Assembly (NCBI GenBank): GCA_964646605.1 | Contig: CAZYEX010000014.1 | Coordinates: 1 to 47,278 of the forward strand | DNA: 47,278 nt | Direction: 5' to 3' | Source: SBAX01 sp964646605 | GTDB taxonomy: Bacteria > Planctomycetota > Phycisphaerae > UBA1845 | In this document: in pieces, positions 5,991-14,105 of the stretch | How positions within the stretch are numbered: position 1 is the first letter of the stretch | How the letters are laid out: every line of letters begins with the position of its first letter | Position numbers and translations under genes: made by a program | The notes under the pieces: generated by a model | What the model was told of the DNA's origin: nothing | What the model saw: only the letters and a program-made list of their open reading frames with translations | Database searches by the model: none

Positions 5991-7205
5991 ATGATCCACT
6001 ATCAAAGTCGGGGAAGTATTCCGCCTAAACACCACGTCACGCACTATGAGAACGGCAAGCTGCTCATGGAACAGTGCATGACGCGGATTGGGTTCGAGAG
6101 CACCTACAGCATTCTCTATTTCCGCACGCCGCCGACGGATGAGTTCAACGTTCGGTCGATGGAGGTGCCCGGCTTCTGCCCGATTTCGCCCATCGACCGA
6201 CAGTTGCTCCACCGCCGCCACATCAAGACCCAGAACCTCAAAACCGAAGGGGATTTTCTTACGGCGCGGCGGACGCTGCTGATGAACGACGACATACGTG
6301 TAGGCGTCTGCAAACCGACTCAATCGCCCATGCATTGGTTCAGCAACTGCGAGGGCGATGAGTGCTGGTTTGCCTACGAAAGCGGTGGAGCACTGGAAAG
6401 CGTCTACGGCACTCTGCGCTTCAAGAAACACGACTATGTGATCATTCCCAAGGGCACACCGTATCGTATCCATTGCGACGGCGGGGGAGGAACGTTCCTG
6501 GTTTTTGAGTCCAACAGTTCCATTGACATTCCCAAGCAATTCCGAAACGAGTCCGGACAGATCACCATGTATGCGCCCTACTGTCATCGGGACTTCCGGG
6601 CGCCGACGGAAATACTGCGCTACGACCGCACAACGCACGGCGAGGGACCATTTCCTCTGGTGGTCAAACATGCGAACCAACTGAGCGTACACGAGTATCG
6701 TCATTTTCCGTGGGACATTGCAGGTTGGGACGGCATTGTGTATCCCGTGGCGTTCAATATACACGACTATCAACCGCGCACCGGCACGGTTCATTTGCCT
6801 CCCACCACGCATATTACCTTCGCCGGCCACGGTTTCGTGATTTGCAGTTTCGTCCCCCGCAAAGTGGACTACTATGATCGCGACGGCGTCAAAGCCATTC
6901 CTTGCCCGTATGGACACGCCAGTGTGGACTGCGACGAGATTCTTTACTATGTGGAGGGCAACTTCACCAGCCGCAAGGGGATTGAGTCGCAGTCCATCAG
7001 TCTGCATCCCATGGGCGTCCCCCACGGCCCGCACCCGGGCACCTACGAAAAGAGCATCGGACATGACCGCACCAGCGAACTCGCCGTCATGTGCGACACC
7101 TTCAAGCCGCTTCGGCTCACCGCCGTGGCCGAGGCCGTCGAAGACAAGGACTACCATTATACCTGGGTCAAGCGCGAGAACGAGGCGATGGAAACGAGCA
7201 AATGA
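5991..7205 (+). CDS. hmgA: Homogentisate 1,2-dioxygenase
   Basis: HmgA opens the ring of homogentisate to 4-maleylacetoacetate using Fe(II). The 404-residue protein is somewhat shorter than the human-type enzyme (about 445) and matches the compact bacterial form. The cupin core shows likely iron ligands in the segments PYGHASVDCDEILYY (H309, E316) and GVPHGPHPG (H345). The N-terminal half contains HWFSNCEGDECWFAYESG and YVIIPKGTPYRI. It lies 18 nt downstream of hpd and takes that enzyme's product. The start at ATG 5991 has no strong ribosome site, so coupling to hpd translation is possible. Confidence 0.9.
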   Translation: MIHYQSRGSIPPKHHVTHYENGKLLMEQCMTRIGFESTYSILYFRTPPTDEFNVRSMEVPGFCPISPIDRQLLHRRHIKTQNLKTEGDFLTARRTLLMNDDIRVGVCKPTQSPMHWFSNCEGDECWFAYESGGALESVYGTLRFKKHDYVIIPKGTPYRIHCDGGGGTFLVFESNSSIDIPKQFRNESGQITMYAPYCHRDFRAPTEILRYDRTTHGEGPFPLVVKHANQLSVHEYRHFPWDIAGWDGIVYPVAFNIHDYQPRTGTVHLPPTTHITFAGHGFVICSFVPRKVDYYDRDGVKAIPCPYGHASVDCDEILYYVEGNFTSRKGIESQSISLHPMGVPHGPHPGTYEKSIGHDRTSELAVMCDTFKPLRLTAVAEAVEDKDYHYTWVKRENEAMETSK

Positions 7206-7222
7206 TCCCGAGTCGTCCCCTC

Positions 7223-7256
7223 CCGCCCGTTGAACACAGTGTCAAGGGCCGGGCGG
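7223..7256. terminator. Hairpin between convergent hmgA and tadA
   Basis: CCGCCCG TTGA (7223-7233) pairs with TCAA (7242-7245) and CGGGCGG (7250-7256), with a four-base bulge. It sits between two converging genes and could end transcription from both sides, but it lacks a T-tract. It also contains GTGTCAAGGG, the motif of the repeats at 2849-3005. Confidence 0.3.
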
Positions 7257-7262
7257 CGGTCC

Positions 7263-7727
7263 TCACTTCTTGCCGAGGGCGCGCTGTTGGGCGAAGAAAT
7301 CGAGCAACAGCGCCGCACACTCAGCGCGGAGAACCCCGTGGTTCACGGCCACGCGATGGTTGAGCCGCTCGTCGGCGGGGATGTTGTACAGTGAGCCGCA
7401 AGCGCCGGTCTTGGGATCGACGGCGCCAAAAACGAGCCGCGGCAGTCGCGCCAGGACCATGGCGCCTGCGCACATGGCGCAGGGTTCCAGCGTGACGTAT
7501 AGCGTGCAGTTCTCCAACCGCCAACTCTGCAACTCATTCGCGGCCGCGGTAATGGCGATCATCTCCGCATGCGCGGTGGGATCGTGCAGGGTCTCGCGCT
7601 GATTGTGCCCGCGCCCGATGATTCTCTCCTCGCGCACCACTACGGCGCCCACGGGAACTTCATCCTCCTCCAGAGCCAAGCGCGCCTCGGCCAATGCCGC
7701 CCCCATGAAAAACTCGTCAGATTTCAC
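7263..7727 (-). CDS. tadA: tRNA-specific adenosine deaminase
   Basis: TadA deaminates A34 of tRNA-Arg(ACG) to inosine. The 154-residue protein has the zinc site of the cytidine deaminase fold: H53 and E55 in TAHAEM, and C83 and C86 in TLEPCAMCAGAM. The substrate-side sequence FGAVDPKTGACGSLYNI is characteristic of TadA and not of guanine or cytosine deaminases. Its start overlaps the end of the ArsC-like gene by 11 nt, so the two genes are co-transcribed. Confidence 0.94.
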   Translation of the reverse strand: MKSDEFFMGAALAEARLALEEDEVPVGAVVVREERIIGRGHNQRETLHDPTAHAEMIAITAAANELQSWRLENCTLYVTLEPCAMCAGAMVLARLPRLVFGAVDPKTGACGSLYNIPADERLNHRVAVNHGVLRAECAALLLDFFAQQRALGKK

Positions 7728-8202
7728 CGAGGAATTCCAATCGCTTCTGCAACGACTGCGGCGGACTGGACCAATCCAACTCGACCATCGCCTGGATTTT
7801 AGATTTCAGTCGGTTGGCCATGAGCAAGGCAAACGCAAGGCGTTCCTCATCCGTACCGGCGTGATAGACGGGATCGGGCAACGACCAGTGGGCGCGAAGC
7901 GGACTGCCGGGAAACATGGGGCAGGTCTGTCCGGCCGCCACGTCACAGACGGTGATCACGGCGTCGACGGGCGCGCCCACGAAGTCGTTCCAACTCTTGG
8001 ACGTCTGCCCGTCGATGGAAATGTCCATCTGTCGCATGGCCTCAACGGCGAGGGGATGGACGTACCCCGCCGGGTGCGAACCGGCGCTGAGCGCCTCAAA
8101 ACGATCACCGCCCAAATCCCGAAGTATGGCCTCTGCGATTTGCGACCGGCACGAGTTGCCGGTGCAAAGAAACAGGACTCGTATCTTCCGCTGTACGTTC
8201 AT
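7717..8202 (-). CDS. Arsenate reductase (thioredoxin type) / low-molecular-weight phosphatase family
   Basis: The 161-residue protein has the P-loop VLFLCTGNSCRSQIAE, with nucleophile C13, C18 and R19. C86 (VITVCDVA) and C94 (GQTCPMFPG) match the redox cysteines of thioredoxin-coupled ArsC. The HWSLPDP motif holds the general-acid aspartate. Arsenate reduction to arsenite is therefore likely. Members of this family also act as protein tyrosine phosphatases, and no ars genes are adjacent, so the role is not certain. Its 3' end overlaps tadA by 11 nt. Confidence 0.85.
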   Translation of the reverse strand: MNVQRKIRVLFLCTGNSCRSQIAEAILRDLGGDRFEALSAGSHPAGYVHPLAVEAMRQMDISIDGQTSKSWNDFVGAPVDAVITVCDVAAGQTCPMFPGSPLRAHWSLPDPVYHAGTDEERLAFALLMANRLKSKIQAMVELDWSSPPQSLQKRLEFLGEI

Positions 8203-8258
8203 CGCCGCCGCCCGAGTCTGCCGAAGGCTTGCAGTTCATCGCACGCGCGGCAATCGTC

Positions 8259-10277
8259 TCACGGACAGAGGTCCGCGGCAATGTCCACGCAAACGTTGTC
8301 CCACGCCGTGTCGCAGCACAGCGCGTCTACGGCGCAAACGGCCTCGCAGCAGCTCTGCACATCGCAACCCGGTGTCTGGCGACCGGTTCGGCAATCTCCC
8401 GCGCCGCGTCCGCAGGTCAGGAAGCACGCCGACTCCGCTTCATTGGCACAGGTGGAATCCCACGCGGTCAAACAGCAGAAGGGATCGGTTGCGCAGACCT
8501 TGTTGCAGCAAGTGGTGTCCTCGCAGCCAGGCGTCTCGCGGAGAACATCGCACAAACCGCTGCGCGGAGCACACGACCGGAACTGTCCATCGCAAATGCC
8601 CTCCGACTCGCCGACGCACCGGGCGTCCCACTGAACATCACAACAGTATTGATCCAGGGCGCACGTTTTCCGACAACACTCGGCGTCGCTGCAACCGGGC
8701 GTCTGGTTCTGTGTCGTGCATTGCCCTGATGCGCCTGAGCATGCGTTCGTGCCCCCACAAACGATCGTCAGTCGCGCCTCGCCTTGCGAATTCTGTTCCG
8801 TGGAGGTCAGGTAGGAACCAACCCGAACCATATACTGTTGACCGGCTGTGAGCGAGACGGTCAGCCGGGACTGCACGTTCTCCACGCCATCTCCACAATC
8901 ATCATCGCTGCAAGCGAGCGGGCTCGCGGTCGGGCAGCCGCATCCGGAATAGACGGCGAGCTTGGTGTCGAACTCGCTGCCGCAAAGACTGACCACCGCC
9001 GGCCCCGTGCAGGTGGCGGTGTAACAGTACCAGACGTCGGATTCGATCTGCGAACGGTCGAAGAAGCGGCAGTTGGCGGCTTCATCCGGCCCATCCGTCG
9101 TGGCCCCGACGTTGCTGAGAATGCGCGTGCCGTTGGTTACGGTCTGCGGGTTGGCGCAGGCATCGTGGGTCAGACCCTCGTTCTGGCAGGTAGCGCTGCA
9201 ACCGTCGTTGGCGGACGTATTGCCGTCGTCGCACTGCTCGCCGGCCGTCGTGTTTCGAACAGAGTCTCCGCAGCGAGAAGTCGTACAGTTCGAATTGCAG
9301 GTCGCCGACTCGCCGCTCGTGTCGCACTGCTCGGCCCCATCGACCGTTCCGTTGCCGCAACCTTGCGGCGTGGGAGGCGGAGGAGGTCCCGGGGGCGTCG
9401 TCCCGGTCGGACATCCCGCGGCATCCACGGCCACGCGCAGCTCCGTCCCCGGGCAATCATCCACATCGTCGAAAACGCCGTCGCCGTCACTATCAAGTTC
9501 GCTCGCGGCGCATCCATTGGCGTCCACGGTTTCGCCGGCGGGCGTCTCGAGGCACTGGTCCACATCATCACCCACTCCGTCGTCATCGACATCCGGCGCT
9601 CCGGGGTCGCTGACCGGGCAGCCGCGGTCGTCCACGTTTTCCACCGTCACCGGCGTCCGTGGGCATTCGTCGTCGGCATCGTTGACGCCGTCGCCGTCGC
9701 TGTCCCGTTCCTCGGCGGCGCAGCCGGTCGTATCGACCTCCGCACCGGCAGGGGTCGTGTCGCACTGATCGGCACTGTCCGGCACGCCGTCCTCATCCGT
9801 GTCAGGACCCGTAGCCGCGCAGCCGACATTGTCCACTGCCGTTCCTTCGGGCGTATCCGGGCATTGGTCCGACGCATCCCGAACCCCGTCTCCGTCACTG
9901 TCCGACGGCGCGGGCGGCGGTACTTCAGTATCCTCGATGAAGTTCGCGGTGATGGAATCCACTTCGGTGGCATCGACCGTGATGGTGAGCGCATCCGGGT
10001 CATCCAGCGCGACCCCCGACCAACCGTCGAAGATGAACCCGTCGGCGGGATCGGCCGTCAAGGTGACCATCTCGCCCTCGGCGGTTTGCCCGACCGAGCC
10101 CCCCTCCGGCGGAACGATCGAGACATCGATCTGATGTCCTACTGGCGGTTCATTATCATTCCCGTTGTCGATCGGAGTGCCCTGGCCTGGGCATCCGCCA
10201 CCCGCCGCCCACGTCAACAGCGACAATGCAAAGACAGAGAAACCTCGTCCCGACCAGCCAACCGCTAGCTTTCGCAC
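8259..10277 (-). CDS. Large Cys-rich, thrombospondin type 3 repeat surface protein, probable lipoprotein
   Basis: The 672-residue protein starts at GTG 10277, five nt after GGAGGT. A signal peptide (FSVFALSLLTWAAGGGC) ends in a glycine-rich, imperfect lipobox with Cys. Then follow a bacterial repeat domain (residues about 50-110, GGSVGQTAEG, DGFIFDGWSG), five or six calcium-binding thrombospondin type 3 repeats (pattern DSDGDGVNDADDECPRTP), a Pro linker, a DUF4215-type Cys-rich module (GEQCDDGNTSANDGCSATC), a beta domain (about 375-510), and three near-identical C-terminal repeats of about 50 residues with TPGC-CC-VCA-D-CC-WD-C spacing. It is probably exported and calcium-stabilised. The overall plan is typical of planctomycete and myxobacterial surface proteins; the function is unknown. 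Confidence 0.85.
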   Translation of the reverse strand: MRKLAVGWSGRGFSVFALSLLTWAAGGGCPGQGTPIDNGNDNEPPVGHQIDVSIVPPEGGSVGQTAEGEMVTLTADPADGFIFDGWSGVALDDPDALTITVDATEVDSITANFIEDTEVPPPAPSDSDGDGVRDASDQCPDTPEGTAVDNVGCAATGPDTDEDGVPDSADQCDTTPAGAEVDTTGCAAEERDSDGDGVNDADDECPRTPVTVENVDDRGCPVSDPGAPDVDDDGVGDDVDQCLETPAGETVDANGCAASELDSDGDGVFDDVDDCPGTELRVAVDAAGCPTGTTPPGPPPPPTPQGCGNGTVDGAEQCDTSGESATCNSNCTTSRCGDSVRNTTAGEQCDDGNTSANDGCSATCQNEGLTHDACANPQTVTNGTRILSNVGATTDGPDEAANCRFFDRSQIESDVWYCYTATCTGPAVVSLCGSEFDTKLAVYSGCGCPTASPLACSDDDCGDGVENVQSRLTVSLTAGQQYMVRVGSYLTSTEQNSQGEARLTIVCGGTNACSGASGQCTTQNQTPGCSDAECCRKTCALDQYCCDVQWDARCVGESEGICDGQFRSCAPRSGLCDVLRETPGCEDTTCCNKVCATDPFCCLTAWDSTCANEAESACFLTCGRGAGDCRTGRQTPGCDVQSCCEAVCAVDALCCDTAWDNVCVDIAADLCP

Positions 10278-10521
10278 CTGCTACCTCCCCCATTGTCGAA
10301 GTGATCCAAGACCGCGCCTTGCGTCGTCAATCCCGCAACCGGTCGTTCCAGATACACCCGCTTCCAACTCTATGCGAGCACCAAGGTTCAAGGCAAGGGT
10401 TGCCCGGTAGAGTCATAGTTTATCGGATGCTCGAAAAGGCACAACCGCCCTTGAACTCCAACGCTGTCGCCTCTAGGTTACGTCTGGTGCAGCCTGGGCA
10501 GGGTATCGGACGGAGTTGAGG

Positions 10522-11007
10522 ATGACGTCGTGGGACGGATGTCGGATCGGCGTGGGCTATGACATCCACCGTTTGGTCGAGGGTCGCAAATTGATCCTCG
10601 GAGGAGTCGAGATCGCCCATCCCAAGGGGCTTCTCGGGCACAGTGATGCGGACGTGGTTCTGCACGCGGTGACGGATGCGATTCTCGGTGCGGCCGGGTT
10701 GCCGGATATCGGCGAACTGTTCCCGGACACAGACCCGGCCCATAAGGACGCCGACAGCCGAAAACTGCTTGCGGACGCGATGCGACGAGTTCGAGCAAAG
10801 GGCTTTGCGGTGGGGAACGTGGACTTGATTGTTCATGCCGAGCAGCCGAAGCTCTCCGCATATAAGCGCCCTATCGCCGAGTCGCTGGCGGGGTTGATGG
10901 ACGTTCCCGCCGATCGCGTGAGCGTTAAAGCCAAGACCGGTGAGGGGCTGGGAGCGCTCGGTCAAGGCGACGCGATCGCCTGCACCGCGGTCGTACTGCT
11001 AAGGTAG
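10522..11007 (+). CDS. ispF: 2-C-methyl-D-erythritol 2,4-cyclodiphosphate synthase
   Basis: IspF catalyses the cyclisation step of the MEP isoprenoid pathway as a homotrimer. The 161-residue protein shows the metal ligands D14 and H16 (GYDIHR) and H48 (HSDADVVLHAVTDA), followed by GAAGLPDIGELFPDTDP and the C-terminal VKAKTGEGLGALGQG. ATG 10522 is preceded by GGAG at a spacing of six; a TTG six nt earlier is in frame. Its TAG stop is part of a palindromic repeat copy (11004-11028). Confidence 0.95.
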   Translation: MTSWDGCRIGVGYDIHRLVEGRKLILGGVEIAHPKGLLGHSDADVVLHAVTDAILGAAGLPDIGELFPDTDPAHKDADSRKLLADAMRRVRAKGFAVGNVDLIVHAEQPKLSAYKRPIAESLAGLMDVPADRVSVKAKTGEGLGALGQGDAIACTAVVLLR

Positions 11008-11061
11008 CGCCACCCCGCGTGGCGGACCGCCAATGTAGCGTCACCCCTCGTGGGTGACGAC
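11004..11061. repeat. Two tandem copies of a REP-like GTAGCGYCACCC hairpin
   Basis: Copy 1 (11004-11028) reads GGTAGCGCCACCCC and folds back on GTGGCGGACC. Copy 2 (11035-11061) reads GTAGCGTCACCCC and folds back on GTGGGTGACGAC. A third copy lies at 32331-32356. In copies 1 and 3 the TAG of the repeat is the stop codon of the preceding gene. Confidence 0.75.
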
Positions 11062-11072
11062 GGAAGGCACGA

Positions 11073-12557
11073 ATGGGTCTGGTCGTCTACAACACACTCA
11101 CGCGGAAAAAGGAACCCTTCGAACCGATCTGCCCGGGCAAGGTTGGGATCTACCTTTGCGGGCCGACGGTCTACAAACCGAGCCACATCGGACACGCCGT
11201 CGGGCCGATCATCTTCGACGCCATCAAGCGTTATCTCGTGTTCCGCGGATATGAGGTCACCTGGGTGGTCAACATCACCGACGTGGACGACAAGCTGATC
11301 GTCGAAGCCGCCAATCAGAATACCAGCACGTTGCGTCTCGCCGAACGGATCACCCGCGATTACCTGGCGGCCATGAAAACCCTGCACGTGGACGGCATCG
11401 ACATCATGCCCAAGGCCTCGGAACACATTGGCGACATCGTCAACATCATCCAACGACTGGTCGATCGCGGCTGCGCCTATCCCGCGGGCGGGGACGTCTA
11501 CTTCGACGTGACCAAGGACTCCGACTACGGAAAACTTTCCAATCGCCGCGTCGACGAACAGGAGGGTCAACGAGAACTGCAACGCGGCGGAAAGCGCAAC
11601 GCGGGCGACTTCGCCCTTTGGAAGGCGGCGAAACCGGAGGAGCCCGAAGAGGTCAAGTATGATTCTCCGTGGGGGAAGGGCCGCCCCGGCTGGCACATCG
11701 AATGTTCGGCCATGGCCCAGCGCTACCTCGGTGAGACGTTCGACATTCATGGGGGCGGGATGGACCTCATCTTCCCCCACCATGAAAACGAGATCGCCCA
11801 GTCGGAGTGCGCCAATGAAAAACCGTTCGTGAAGTACTGGCTGCACAACGGCCTGACGCGCGTGAACACCAAGAAAATCTCCAAGTCCGACGCCAGCCCG
11901 GAGATGCAGGCCGCCTTGGCGAAAATGACCCTGCACAATCTGCTCGAAACTTACCCCGGCGAGTTGGTGCGGTTTTTCGTCCTCAGCACGCACTACCGCC
12001 GACCCATCGAATACTCCGAGGAGGAGTTCGAGAGCAAGCGAAAAGGTCTGGACACGTTCTACCGTCTGTTCGAGCGCGTCGAGCGCGTCTGCGGTCAGTC
12101 GCCGTACGCTGCGACGCGCGCGGAGATCCAATCGCCGGGACTATCCGCAACCCGCACGCAATATACGACCGCCTTCACCGACTCGATGGACGACGACTTC
12201 AACACCGCCGCCGCGATTGCCGCGCTCTTCGAGTTCGCCACCGCGATCAACCGGTTCATCGAAGAGGCGAAGCTCGAGTCCGAGCCGCGGGATTCATCCC
12301 GCGCGGACGCTCTTGCGTCGGCGGGTCACCTGATCTCTCTCGGACGCCTAATCGGGTTGTTCCTCGATCCTCCCGCCCGACGCACGGCAAGCGACGACGG
12401 CGTCGCGGACAAGGCCATGAAAATCCTCATTCACATCCGCCAACACTTGCGGAAAAAAAGGGACTTCGAAACCGCCGACCTCATCCGCAACTTGCTGGTC
12501 GAACAGAAAATCACCCTCGAGGATCGCCCCGACGGGACCGCGTGGAGGGCGGAGTGA
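11073..12557 (+). CDS. cysS: Cysteinyl-tRNA synthetase
   Basis: CysRS charges tRNA-Cys. The 494-residue class I synthetase has the zinc Cys and HIGH motif in LCGPTVYKPSHIGHA, the strand VTWVVNITDVDDKLI, the zinc and active-site segment GWHIECSAMA, FDIHGGGMDLIFPHHENEIAQ, and KKISKSDAS as the KMSKS loop. The C-terminal DALR helical domain ends with a KIT-D-PDGT motif. The length is standard. The start ATG 11073 follows GGAAGG at a spacing of four and lies 12 nt after the second REP-like hairpin. Confidence 0.97.
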   Translation: MGLVVYNTLTRKKEPFEPICPGKVGIYLCGPTVYKPSHIGHAVGPIIFDAIKRYLVFRGYEVTWVVNITDVDDKLIVEAANQNTSTLRLAERITRDYLAAMKTLHVDGIDIMPKASEHIGDIVNIIQRLVDRGCAYPAGGDVYFDVTKDSDYGKLSNRRVDEQEGQRELQRGGKRNAGDFALWKAAKPEEPEEVKYDSPWGKGRPGWHIECSAMAQRYLGETFDIHGGGMDLIFPHHENEIAQSECANEKPFVKYWLHNGLTRVNTKKISKSDASPEMQAALAKMTLHNLLETYPGELVRFFVLSTHYRRPIEYSEEEFESKRKGLDTFYRLFERVERVCGQSPYAATRAEIQSPGLSATRTQYTTAFTDSMDDDFNTAAAIAALFEFATAINRFIEEAKLESEPRDSSRADALASAGHLISLGRLIGLFLDPPARRTASDDGVADKAMKILIHIRQHLRKKRDFETADLIRNLLVEQKITLEDRPDGTAWRAE

Positions 12558-12587
12558 CGGAGTTTTGAACTTGGCGGAGGAATTTCC

Positions 12588-13091
12588 ATGCTGGTAGATC
12601 TGAGGACGCTTGAGCACGTTCGCGACGTGATCGACGAGGAAATCTCGCGATTGTGTATCGAGCAGAACTTCTCAAGAAGCGCGGCTCGTTGCGAGATCGG
12701 ATTGAAGTTGGGGTTCTATGTCTCCTCGACCGAATCGGACTAAGATGGGTGGTCCATCGGAACGGCAGAGTCGTTCGACGAGTATGATCACGCAAATCGG
12801 ATTGAAGCGGACTGCTCAACTCATGACGCCGCTGGTGCCGCGATCGAGTTTGAGGCGACCCAATTGGTGATGCGTAGCTTGGTTGCTGCCACCAGCGACG
12901 ATGCGGAAACGGCGGTCCTTTGTCGCCTACTCGATCCCTGCGTCGACGTCGAACTGGAGGACGCGGACCGTAGGCAACTGTATCCGGACGCAGTCGCCGT
13001 CGACCTGTTCGGACGTTGGCGTCGGCGTGTTGAAGTCGCGCGCGAGGTCTGGGTTCATCCATACCATGCGATGCCTACACGAGCCGCGTGA
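12588..13091 (+). pseudogene. Unidentified gene interrupted by an in-frame TAA
   Basis: ATG 12588 has GGAGG at a spacing of seven and opens a 51-codon frame (MLVDLRTLEHVRDVIDEEISR) that ends at TAA 12741-12743. The same frame then stays open to 13091, with acidic, protein-like sequence (LVAATSDDAETAVLCRLLDPC, DLFGRWRRRVEVAREVWVH). Read through, it would be 167 residues. I recognise no family. Either the gene has a nonsense mutation or the 51-residue peptide is a real small protein and the rest is chance. No structure near the TAA suggests recoding. From 13092 to 13263 I see no feature. Confidence 0.4.
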
Positions 13092-13263
13092 ACGCAATGC
13101 GTGGTCAGTCGCCTCTCGCTCACCTTGGTGAACTGCGCGGCCTGGGATCGGAATCCCGTGATTTCGGCGCCGAAAACGGATTCTCGGCACAGCAACCAGC
13201 GGATTCCCGGCACGGCGGCGGCATCCTCTTGCCATCCGTCGTCGATTTGTGCATGATGAAGGT

Positions 13264-13524
13264 ATGATCCGGATTGACGTACCCATCGAACTGGAGGAGC
13301 AGCTTCGCCGGGACTTTGCCGACTTCGACCTTGCGGCCAAGGAAGCCATGGGCGTCGAACTCTTCCGCCAGGGCAAGCTGACGCACGCCCAACTAGGACG
13401 CCTCCTCGGTTTGTCTCGTTACGAAACCGACGGCGTGCTCAAGCGCCACGGCGTGCTGTATGACCTGACCGCTGAGGACGTGATCCGCGACGCCCAAGTC
13501 TCCCGCCAGGCGCGCGGCGCATGA
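13264..13524 (+). CDS. UPF0175 family antitoxin
   Basis: The 86-residue protein has the UPF0175 pattern: IDVPIELEEQLRRDF, then AAKEAMGVELFRQGKLTHAQLGRLLGLSR, a helix-turn-helix, then LKRHGV. Members are antitoxins of PIN/DUF3368 nucleases and probably repress their own operon. Its stop overlaps the next start as ATGA, as in most such pairs. I chose ATG 13264; a GTG at 13249 is also in frame and has no better ribosome site. Confidence 0.88.
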   Translation: MIRIDVPIELEEQLRRDFADFDLAAKEAMGVELFRQGKLTHAQLGRLLGLSRYETDGVLKRHGVLYDLTAEDVIRDAQVSRQARGA

Positions 13525-13991
13525 TTGTCGTTTCCAATACCTCGCCCCTGAACTATCTGGTCCTCATCGATGCCTCGCACGTCCTCCCCGCACTGTACGA
13601 GCAAGTGCTCATACCGACTGCCGTCCATGACGAGTTGCGTGCGGCCGGCACGCCCGACAAAGTCCGGTACTGGCTCGACGCGGTTCCGGTGTGGCTCATG
13701 GTTCGCCAAGCACCGGCCCATGTCGTTCCGGAGAACTTGCATGCGGGCGAAGCCGCGGCGATTGCGTTAGCCAAGTCGGTCAACGCCCCTCTGCTCCTGA
13801 TCGACGATGAGCCTGCTTACGAGCATGCCGCGATGCAGGGATTTCGCGCGACCCGCACCCTCGGTGTGCTCCGCGACGCGGCCCTCGAAGGGATGCTGGA
13901 TCTTCGCGTTGTTTTCGGCCGACTCGCGGAAACCAACTTCCGCGCGCCGTCCTATCTATATGACGACATCCTTCGTGATGTGGAGCATTGA
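13521..13991 (+). CDS. PIN domain toxin, DUF3368 type
   Basis: The 156-residue protein begins VVSNTSPLNYLVLIDA, the DUF3368 variant of the PIN start in which the usual first aspartate is Asn/Ser. It continues with LIPTAVHDEL (acidic residue), GEAAAIALA (central Glu) and LLIDDEPA (acidic pair), ending with the TLGVLRDAAL helix. PIN proteins are Mg2+-dependent ribonucleases that often cleave tRNA or mRNA. It is coupled by a 4-nt overlap to the UPF0175 antitoxin. Confidence 0.9.
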   Translation: MIVVSNTSPLNYLVLIDASHVLPALYEQVLIPTAVHDELRAAGTPDKVRYWLDAVPVWLMVRQAPAHVVPENLHAGEAAAIALAKSVNAPLLLIDDEPAYEHAAMQGFRATRTLGVLRDAALEGMLDLRVVFGRLAETNFRAPSYLYDDILRDVEH

Positions 13992-14105
13992 TCGCGACAC
14001 ACGATAGCGGTCATGGAATATGGGAATGGGATGGCTCGCGCGACAGGAACGTTTTGTCCGAAGTCCAGAGACGCGGCAGGTTCGCCGAAGCTGAGTACTA
14101 TCGCG

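Noticed and set aside
5967..7157. 396-residue minus-strand open frame opposite hmgA
   Set aside because: hmgA has clear catalytic motifs on the plus strand; the reverse frame is a shadow.
8784..10268. 494-residue plus-strand open frame
   Set aside because: It is antisense to the Cys-rich protein, whose repeats and signal peptide are convincing. The plus frame has no domain pattern and arises from GC-rich codons.
12741..12743. TAA read-through
   Set aside because: TAA is not recoded by known bacterial systems and no stimulating structure is visible.
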